DNA of 7,744 bases, taken from Paramuribaculum sp. Its GTDB lineage: Bacteria > Bacteroidota > Bacteroidia > Bacteroidales > Muribaculaceae. Positions 1-4,946 of this stretch are shown one piece after another; position 1 is the first letter of the stretch; the number at the start of each line of letters is the position of its first letter. A program made the position numbers and the translations under genes. Location of the stretch: the NCBI GenBank assembly GCA_029051965.1, contig JAIDJZ010000185.1, forward strand, positions 1 to 7,744, read 5' to 3'. The notes under the pieces were generated by a model that worked only from the letters and a program-made list of their open reading frames with translations, did not search any database and was not told the DNA's origin.

Positions 1-898
1 AAGCACGGTTGCTCACGAATTCGTCGAATCCGTCCATTCCCTCTGTGCCTGCCTTCTGGTTGAGAGCGGCAACGAGATCATTGACGCGGGTTTCAGCAGT
101 TGTGATGTCGCCGGCCGACGGCTGGATCGAAACTGTGATATAGTTGACATCGCGAACCTCTTCGTTGATCTCATACTGTTTCTTATGCTTTGCCCACTCT
201 TCCTGAATCTCAGCATCCGTCACAGCGACTTTCGGATCGTTGTCGGGGATAGCCGAATAAGGTTTGAGCGCATAGACCATTTTCTGAGTATTGGCCGACT
301 CGTCGTAGATTGCTTTCGCATCGAGCTTGTTTGCCACGAGCGTTCCGGCAAAAAGTGTGCCGAACTTGCTCTGGATAAGCTGCTGCTCCATCGATTTTTC
401 CTGCTGAAGCCAGAGGTTGCGGTACTGGGCCACCTGCTGGGCATCGAGGTTGTATTTCTGGGGGTTGGAGATCATGTCATGGAACTGCTGGGCGTTCATC
501 TGACCGCCGCTCATCTGCATGATCATCGAGTTGAAACCCTGCGAGTGTGAGCCGATCATAGCATCGGTAAGCTCCTGATCTGTCACAACGAGACCAAGCG
601 CCTCGATCTCTTCGTCGAGAAGGGTCTGAGCCACGAGCTGATTGAGAACCTGCTGCTGAAGAACAGCCTGATCCACTTTCTGACCGCTCGACTGGGCCTG
701 CTGACTGGCCTGCTCAAGCATTTTCTGATAGTCTGTGTAGTCAATCGATTTGCCATCGACTTTCGCGATGGTCGAACCGGTTCCGAAAATCGAACGGCTC
801 GAATTGAAGAAGTCACCGATTACAAAAGCCAGAAGGGCAGCTCCGATGATCACGAGCAAGAGCCCTGATTTGCTTCTGATTTTTTCTAAGGTTGCCAT
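1..898 (-). CDS. SurA/PpiD-type peptidyl-prolyl isomerase, N-terminal part (runs off the window)
   Basis: This would be a membrane-anchored periplasmic chaperone and peptidyl-prolyl cis-trans isomerase that helps outer-membrane and secreted proteins fold. The first 299 codons are present and the frame is open to the window edge, so the 3' end is missing. The start is the ATG at 898-896 (MATLEKIRSKSGLLL). Residues 12-29 form one hydrophobic segment after a short basic N-terminus, as in PpiD, so the rest should face the periplasm. Residues from about 43 (STIAKVDGKSIDYTDYQKML) match the start of a SurA N-terminal domain, followed by the Gln-rich helical region typical of that domain. From about 230 comes a linker (EIQEEWAKHKKQYEINEEV, then an RDVNYI strand) that in Bacteroidetes homologues precedes the parvulin domain. 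The parvulin domain itself is not visible, so catalytic competence cannot be judged. It has its own promoter and is probably independent of metK. The family call is firm; PpiD versus SurA naming is not. Confidence 0.88.
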   Translation of the reverse strand, partial: MATLEKIRSKSGLLLVIIGAALLAFVIGDFFNSSRSIFGTGSTIAKVDGKSIDYTDYQKMLEQASQQAQSSGQKVDQAVLQQQVLNQLVAQTLLDEEIEALGLVVTDQELTDAMIGSHSQGFNSMIMQMSGGQMNAQQFHDMISNPQKYNLDAQQVAQYRNLWLQQEKSMEQQLIQSKFGTLFAGTLVANKLDAKAIYDESANTQKMVYALKPYSAIPDNDPKVAVTDAEIQEEWAKHKKQYEINEEVRDVNYITVSIQPSAGDITTAETRVNDLVAALNQKAGTEGMDGFDEFVSNRA

Positions 899-931
899 TA
901 AATTTTAAGTATGTAGAATGTTTATTTTCAC

Positions 932-975
932 TGGTTTAAACCACGGAATACAGCCTCCCGGCATGCCCGGAAGGC
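932..975 (-). other. Structured 5' leader of the ppiD-like gene
   Basis: Two inverted repeats lie between the predicted transcription start (about 981) and the start codon. Arms 967-975 and 953-961 form a 9-bp stem with one G-U pair on the minus strand and a 5-base loop. TGGTTTAAACCA at 932-943 is a perfect 12-bp palindrome. Neither is followed by a T run, so they do not look like terminators. They could influence mRNA stability or translation, or the palindrome could bind a dimeric regulator. Function is unknown. Confidence 0.4.
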
Positions 976-986
976 GTTATATCGCG

Positions 987-1018
987 CAAAGATACAATAT
1001 TTTTTCGGTTTTTTCAAG
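987..1018 (-). promoter_or_regulatory. Bacteroidetes-type promoter for the ppiD-like gene
   Basis: On the minus strand TATCTTTG (994-987) matches the TAnnTTTG -7 box of the Bacteroidetes primary sigma factor. A TTG core (1017-1015) lies 20 bases upstream, at the usual -33 position, with an A-rich spacer. Transcription would start near 981, giving a leader of about 80 nt. This supports a start for the isomerase gene separate from metK. Confidence 0.65.
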
Positions 1019-1075
1019 AATTACTTTCCGGATTTATTCCGTTTAGCCGTTTCGCCAGCAACTTACGTCGGACGT

Positions 1076-1109
1076 CGCCCCGTGCGTCAAACAGACTCGC
1101 GACAGGGCG
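1076..1109 (-). other. Hairpin downstream of metK
   Basis: Arms 1109-1102 and 1083-1076 form an 8-bp GC-rich stem with one U-G pair on the minus strand, closing an 18-base loop, 14 bases past the metK stop. No U run follows, so it is not a standard intrinsic terminator. It may protect the metK mRNA 3' end or act with Rho. I see no better metK terminator before the next promoter. Confidence 0.3.
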
Positions 1110-1122
1110 GCGCAGACGGTTT

Positions 1123-2448
1123 TCAAAGACCGAATTCCTGCTTGAACGCTTCGACGAGATCAAGTTTTTCCCATGTAAACAGCTCGACCTCAACCGAACG
1201 TTCTCCCTCATATTTAGAGCGGAACGTCTTGGTCACAACCTGCGGCTCACGTCCCATGTGACCATACGAAGCCGTCTCGCGATAGATCGGATTCCGGAGC
1301 TTCAGACGTTTTTCAATCGCATTCGGACGCATATCGACCAGAGCTGCGACACGTGCCGAGAGTTCTGCGTCGGAAATCGACAGATGCGATGTCCCGAACG
1401 TATTGACATACAGACTCACAGGCTGAGCCACACCGATAGCGTAGGCAACCTGCACCAGTGCCTGGCCTGCGACGCCGGCCGCCACAAGGTTTTTGGCGAT
1501 ATGACGCGCCGCATATGCTGCCGAACGGTCAACCTTCGAAGGATCTTTGCCCGAGAACGCGCCGCCGCCGTGCGCACCGCGGCCGCCGTAGGTGTCAACG
1601 ATGATCTTACGTCCGGTCAGGCCGGTGTCTCCGTGAGGACCGCCGATGACGAACTTTCCGGTCGGATTGACATGGAGGATGAATTCATCGTCGATCATCG
1701 CCGCCTCCGATGCCGTCAGCTTCGACTTGACGCGCGGAATCAGGATGTTGCGCACGTCATTCGTGATGATTTCAAGCATCTTGCGGTCGGCCTCCTCCTG
1801 CGAGACTCCCTCAGAGGGCTGAATGAAGTCGTCGTGCTGGGTCGAAACGACAATTGTGTGGACGCGCACCGGACGGTTGTCGCTGTCATATTCCACAGTC
1901 ACCTGACTTTTCGAGTCGGGACGCAGATAGGTGCGCTCGCGGCCATTGGCGTCAGTGTAGACCATCTCCTTGCCCTCGCGGCGGATGTCTGAAAGTTCCT
2001 TCAGAAGGATATGCGACAGATAAAGCGGCAGCGGCATGTAAGTCGCTGTCTCGTCGCAGGCATAGCCGAACATCATTCCCTGGTCGCCGGCTCCCTGCTC
2101 ATCCTCGGTCTCACGTTCCACACCGCGGTTGATGTCGGCGCTTTGCTCGTGGAGAGCCGACAGCACACCGCACGACTCAGCCTCAAACTTCAGTTCGCTG
2201 CGGTCATAGCCGATCGATTTGATCACGTCGCGCGTAACCTCCATAAGGTCTACATAGGCTGTGCTCTTAACCTCACCGGCAACAGTCACGTGGCCGGTGG
2301 TCACGAGCGTCTCACACGCCACCTTCGAGTTGGGGTCATAGGCAAGAAATTCATCGAGGACCGCATCGGAAATCTGGTCGGCCACTTTGTCGGGATGTCC
2401 TTCGGAAACAGATTCCGAAGTAAAAAGATAGTTCTTATTCATATTCAT
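1123..2448 (-). CDS. metK: S-adenosylmethionine synthase (methionine adenosyltransferase)
   Basis: MetK is a cytoplasmic enzyme that makes S-adenosylmethionine from methionine and ATP, releasing phosphate and pyrophosphate. The 441-residue protein has the family landmarks in order: [17 protein letters not shown] at 9-25, holding the catalytic His (H18) and a Mg-binding Asp (D20); [12 protein letters not shown] at 119-130; [13 protein letters not shown] at 269-281; and the P-loop-like [19 protein letters not shown] at 294-312. It is longer than the E. coli enzyme (about 384 residues), with extra sequence mainly around 150-190, as I recall for Bacteroidetes homologues. The protein looks complete. 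Two ATGs are possible, at 2448 and 2442 (MNMNKNYLF); the choice changes only two residues. There is no Shine-Dalgarno sequence, as expected in this phylum. Upstream lie a promoter, a SAM-II-like RNA and a terminator-like hairpin, which suggests feedback by its own product. Confidence 0.98.
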   Translation of the reverse strand: MNMNKNYLFTSESVSEGHPDKVADQISDAVLDEFLAYDPNSKVACETLVTTGHVTVAGEVKSTAYVDLMEVTRDVIKSIGYDRSELKFEAESCGVLSALHEQSADINRGVERETEDEQGAGDQGMMFGYACDETATYMPLPLYLSHILLKELSDIRREGKEMVYTDANGRERTYLRPDSKSQVTVEYDSDNRPVRVHTIVVSTQHDDFIQPSEGVSQEEADRKMLEIITNDVRNILIPRVKSKLTASEAAMIDDEFILHVNPTGKFVIGGPHGDTGLTGRKIIVDTYGGRGAHGGGAFSGKDPSKVDRSAAYAARHIAKNLVAAGVAGQALVQVAYAIGVAQPVSLYVNTFGTSHLSISDAELSARVAALVDMRPNAIEKRLKLRNPIYRETASYGHMGREPQVVTKTFRSKYEGERSVEVELFTWEKLDLVEAFKQEFGL

Positions 2449-2476
2449 TTAGAGAGTGTCATATTAGAAAGAACAC

Positions 2477-2507
2477 AAAAAAAGGCGTTGCCTCACAAGC
2501 AATGCCT
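2477..2507 (-). terminator. Terminator-like hairpin in the metK leader
   Basis: On the minus strand AGGCATTGC (2507-2499) pairs with GCAACGCCT (2491-2483): eight pairs around one central A-C mismatch, with a 7-base loop. Seven U residues (2483-2477) follow. It lies between the metK promoter and start codon, so if it terminates constitutively metK would need another promoter. A conditional attenuator controlled by the upstream aptamer is more likely. The mismatch weakens it. Confidence 0.5.
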
Positions 2508-2555
2508 CAACCGGAAAACGTCGGCCGGACGCCGGAGCGCCGCCGGAAATGTCAT

Positions 2556-2609
2556 GCGGTTTTAGCATTTTTTTTGGAAGTGGTTGCAAGCAGCCAAATT
2601 TGTCCACTT
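2556..2609 (-). promoter_or_regulatory. SAM-II-like riboswitch aptamer upstream of metK
   Basis: SAM-II riboswitches are short H-type pseudoknots that bind S-adenosylmethionine and repress methionine and SAM genes. On the minus strand, AAGTGG (2609-2604) and CCACTT (2583-2578) form a 6-bp P1 stem. Its 20-nt loop carries an AUUU-containing 5' part and ends in UUGCAA (2589-2584). An 11-nt A-rich linker then leads to GCUAAAA (2566-2560), followed by CCGC. From memory, the metX SAM-II RNA has the same order: P1, AUUU, UUGCAA at the P1 3' side, an 11-nt linker, then GCUAAAA. GC of UUGC can pair with GC of GCUAAAA, and UU with AA, as in the SAM-binding pseudoknot. The outer part of P2 is weaker: GG (2595-2594) with CC is the best pairing I see. 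Placement directly before metK fits. The related SAM-V class is an alternative. Confidence 0.68.
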
Positions 2610-2623
2610 TCTGATTTCAGCCG

Positions 2624-2656
2624 CAAAGTTAACGCTTTTTCCCGACATAACGAAAA
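2624..2656 (-). promoter_or_regulatory. Bacteroidetes-type promoter for metK
   Basis: TAACTTTG on the minus strand (2631-2624) matches the TAnnTTTG -7 box. A T-rich TTTTCG (2656-2651) lies 19 bases upstream where the -33 element belongs, but it is a weak match. Transcription would start near 2617-2619, only about 10 nt before the P1 stem of the riboswitch-like RNA, so the aptamer would be at the very 5' end of a roughly 170-nt leader. The -33 region abuts the upstream operon's terminator. Confidence 0.6.
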
Positions 2657-2702
2657 GACGCTGTGTCAAAATTCAGAATTTTGACACAGCGTCTGTTATT
2701 TT
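2653..2702 (-). terminator. Strong intrinsic terminator of the receptor-lipoprotein operon
   Basis: Arms 2656-2674 and 2676-2694 are perfect 19-base inverted complements (AGACGCTGTGTCAAAATTC and its reverse complement) around one central base, so the RNA folds into a long hairpin with a minimal loop. On the minus strand it is followed by TTTTCGTT. On the plus strand it is followed by a T-rich stretch, so it could stop transcription in both directions. It lies about 190 bases past the lipoprotein stop codon and directly before the metK promoter, insulating the two units. Confidence 0.8.
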
Positions 2703-2866
2703 CTGCCGGATGGCGAGGGTGCTGTCAGAATGGTTCAGCCGGTAGAAGCATGAGGGTGAGGGTGATGGGAGTTGACTGTCGTCAATGACCGAACCTGAAT
2801 CCCTCAGGCGACGACCCGGATGAGCCGTTATGACACGCCCTCTTTCATTGACAGGAGTTATGCTTA
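2703..2866. other. 3' untranslated stretch between the lipoprotein gene and its terminator
   Basis: No credible gene is present. On the minus strand two small stem-loops are visible: CCTGA/TCAGG (2808-2804 with 2798-2794, 5-base loop) and TTGAC/GTCAA (2785-2781 with 2776-2772, 4-base loop). A GTCGTC/GACGAC pair (2815-2810 with 2783-2778) could enclose the first, but it competes with the second. This could be a structured 3' untranslated region; no function is indicated. Confidence 0.4.
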
Positions 2867-2898
2867 TTTATTCGGCATCGTTTTTATTCGGCATCGTT
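2867..2898. repeat. Perfect 16-bp tandem duplication over the lipoprotein stop codon
   Basis: TTTATTCGGCATCGTT occurs twice head to tail (2867-2882 and 2883-2898) with no mismatch. The gene-proximal copy encodes the last residues and the TAA stop; the second copy lies just beyond it. Because either copy supplies the same ending, the duplication leaves the protein unchanged. It looks like a recent slippage event. Confidence 0.9.
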
Positions 2899-4920
2899 CC
2901 ACGTACAGCTCTTGAAAGTGAACTGTGCCGGGCCGGTAACCTCATAGATGATGGTAGCCGGCTTAGTCGTGCCGTCATAATAGTAGAAATTGACTGTGAA
3001 AAGTACCTCAAGACCGCTCACAGGCACCGCATCGGAATGAAGGATTGCCAGAGCCGCGGGGAACACCTCTGTTTCGAAACGCTTCTTCTCAAGTGCGACA
3101 ACCTCTTCGTCGGTCATCGAGTCGTAGCCTGCATACTGCGTCTTGGCAGCCGTAGGACGAAGATCGACATTACCCTGATAAGCCGATGTTCCGCAATAGT
3201 ATTCGTTATTGCCATACGATGAAACATAGGCAGCACCGTCGGGAACATTATTCTTCACCCAGTCGACACAAGTCTGATAATAGAGCGTCGAAATAGCGAT
3301 TCCGCGACCTGCGGGAAGTGTGATCGTAACGTTCGGGTCATACATCCATTTGCCTCCGTTGCGCACAAACTGCGCGGTTTCGGTAGCAACGCCGTTGTTG
3401 AGAACCCATTCTGTTCCGTTGAAAGCATACTGATCGCAGCGTATGACGGTTTCAGAGCCATTGTAGTAATAATACACTACGAAATGAGCGTCGTCTGCCT
3501 GAGCATAGGGATATTTCTGCTTCATGAAGATCGGCAGATAGGTAGCGGGGCCTTCACCGGAAAGATTGTCGTAGTTCTGACCCATAGCCTGATAGTCGGC
3601 GTGGGAAAGAACAACGGTGTTGGCCATCGGTGCCCATGTCGAACCATTGAATGTGTAGATGGCGTTTTCATTGGTCGAAGCAACCGTTACGGCGCGTGAT
3701 GCCGCATTGGCTGCAAGTATCGAGATTGAAGAATCGCCGACTTTGGTAATGATCGTATTGAGATACTTACCCTTGCTGGCAATAGCCATCACATAACCCT
3801 CGAAGGTCACTGTCGCGCCGTCGGTCAGCAGACCCTTAAGCGTAGCGCCGGCTCCGTAGGGGCTGACCTGTACGGTCGTTCCGTCGAGAGCGATATTGAT
3901 ATAATTGCCGCTGACAGATACTTTTCCGGTAAACTTGCTGTAGACGGGCGAAATAGGCGAAGCGCCTGCTGCCATCGACGACGCAACGAACTCGTCGATC
4001 TCCGCACCGGTCCATGCCTTAGGCGCAGGATAAGTCACAGTCTGGTTACCTGAAACTTCGGGCGAAGAACCTTTTGCAAGCTGCCATCCGTAGTTGTAGC
4101 TGTCGAGCGTGGTGCTGACAGTCAGCTGATCGCCGATCTTAAGTTCGCTGTTGTTGGTGGGCTGATAAGCGAACACCGCACCGGTAGCGTCGGCGATGAT
4201 CGGGCCCTGGGTAGAGATCGCCATGACAACTGCATCGGCGGTCACCTCGTCGCCCTTGACCATTGACGACAGAGATCCGAGAACGCTCGACGGAGTGAAT
4301 CCGGGCACATCAGGACCGGGAGTCGTTGTGAACACAGGGTCTGTTGCCGAAGTGTTGTAGTTGACGATCACTGTCGCTCCGGCTTCAGCATCTGCGAAAT
4401 GGCTCTTGAGAAGGCCGGGGATCGAACGGGCTGCAGTGTGCGACGGGGCGAACGCGGCAGTGTAGTCATTCTCACTGCCCCAGACCGACTGGTAGTCCTC
4501 ATCCGTGACTACATATTTCTTTGCGCCGGCCGCCTGTGCCACCTCTGCGGGAAGTGCCTCGGCAACATTATAGGTCACCTTGATTGCCGAACCGTCAGAA
4601 AGCGCGAAATAGGGGAATTTCGGATCTGAAAGCAGTGCGGGGATATAGTCGCGGGCGGTAATCTTGTCCGTGAAATAGCCCTGAGAGCCGACTGCAGCCA
4701 GGTCTCCGGCGAGAGCCTCGCCCGCAAGCGCCTTGTTTGTCGAATTCGCAGCAAGAGTCTTATAATCAACGGCTGTCAGAGTGTAGTCTATCGTCCGCAC
4801 ATCCGTCGGACGCTGCTCCTCAAACCCGTCGAGCTTGTCGTTCCATGAATTGTCGTCGCACGCAGCCAGAACAAGGGAGCATCCGGCAACAACCATCAGG
4901 CGATTCATATATTGTTTCAT
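2884..4920 (-). CDS. Repeat-containing, probably surface-exposed lipoprotein; partner of the upstream TonB-dependent receptor
   Basis: I cannot assign a named family. The 678-residue protein has a lipoprotein signal peptide with lipobox LAAC (Cys21). The following DDNSWND is acidic, resembling the Bacteroidetes lipoprotein export signal for surface display. Residues 43-118, 136-190 and 435-489 look like copies of one module: a strand plus [ST]xxDY, then a (S/Y)(I/L)P-helix region, then a strand ending VxY(N/Y). A more diverged copy may lie at 602-650. Between copies 2 and 3, about 222-394 is beta-rich and resembles OB-fold-like domains (AVVMAISTQGPIIADATG), perhaps in two halves (222-283, 327-394). 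The C-terminal part has three NGxxW motifs (425-429, 501-505, 521-525) and Tyr runs. The start is the ATG at 4920; Met5 would shorten the signal peptide. It lies 26 bases after the receptor gene, so co-transcription is likely, and it may capture ligand or cap the receptor. It shows no SusD-like features. Role inferred. Confidence 0.85.
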   Translation of the reverse strand: MKQYMNRLMVVAGCSLVLAACDDNSWNDKLDGFEEQRPTDVRTIDYTLTAVDYKTLAANSTNKALAGEALAGDLAAVGSQGYFTDKITARDYIPALLSDPKFPYFALSDGSAIKVTYNVAEALPAEVAQAAGAKKYVVTDEDYQSVWGSENDYTAAFAPSHTAARSIPGLLKSHFADAEAGATVIVNYNTSATDPVFTTTPGPDVPGFTPSSVLGSLSSMVKGDEVTADAVVMAISTQGPIIADATGAVFAYQPTNNSELKIGDQLTVSTTLDSYNYGWQLAKGSSPEVSGNQTVTYPAPKAWTGAEIDEFVASSMAAGASPISPVYSKFTGKVSVSGNYINIALDGTTVQVSPYGAGATLKGLLTDGATVTFEGYVMAIASKGKYLNTIITKVGDSSISILAANAASRAVTVASTNENAIYTFNGSTWAPMANTVVLSHADYQAMGQNYDNLSGEGPATYLPIFMKQKYPYAQADDAHFVVYYYYNGSETVIRCDQYAFNGTEWVLNNGVATETAQFVRNGGKWMYDPNVTITLPAGRGIAISTLYYQTCVDWVKNNVPDGAAYVSSYGNNEYYCGTSAYQGNVDLRPTAAKTQYAGYDSMTDEEVVALEKKRFETEVFPAALAILHSDAVPVSGLEVLFTVNFYYYDGTTKPATIIYEVTGPAQFTFKSCTWNDAE

Positions 4921-4946
4921 TGTCTTTACTTTGATAAGGTGAGGGA

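Noticed and set aside
1258..1992. 244-codon open frame on the plus strand (with another at 2011-2565)
   Set aside because: It is antisense to metK, which is unambiguous; the second also overlaps the metK leader. Arg/His/Val-rich shadow translations.
2512..2550. GC-rich segment with CCGG/GGCC palindromes in the metK leader as an independent element
   Set aside because: Several short, mutually exclusive stems are possible and none dominates; kept only as part of the leader discussion.
2749..2768. Short GAGGGTGAGGGTGATGGG-like repeat on the plus strand
   Set aside because: Only two to three imperfect units; too short to call a tandem repeat or a G-quadruplex with confidence.
2830..3222. 130-codon plus-strand open frame running from the intergenic region into the lipoprotein gene
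   Set aside because: Most of it is antisense to the lipoprotein's C-terminal coding region; no promoter of the Bacteroidetes type precedes it and the product is unrecognisable.
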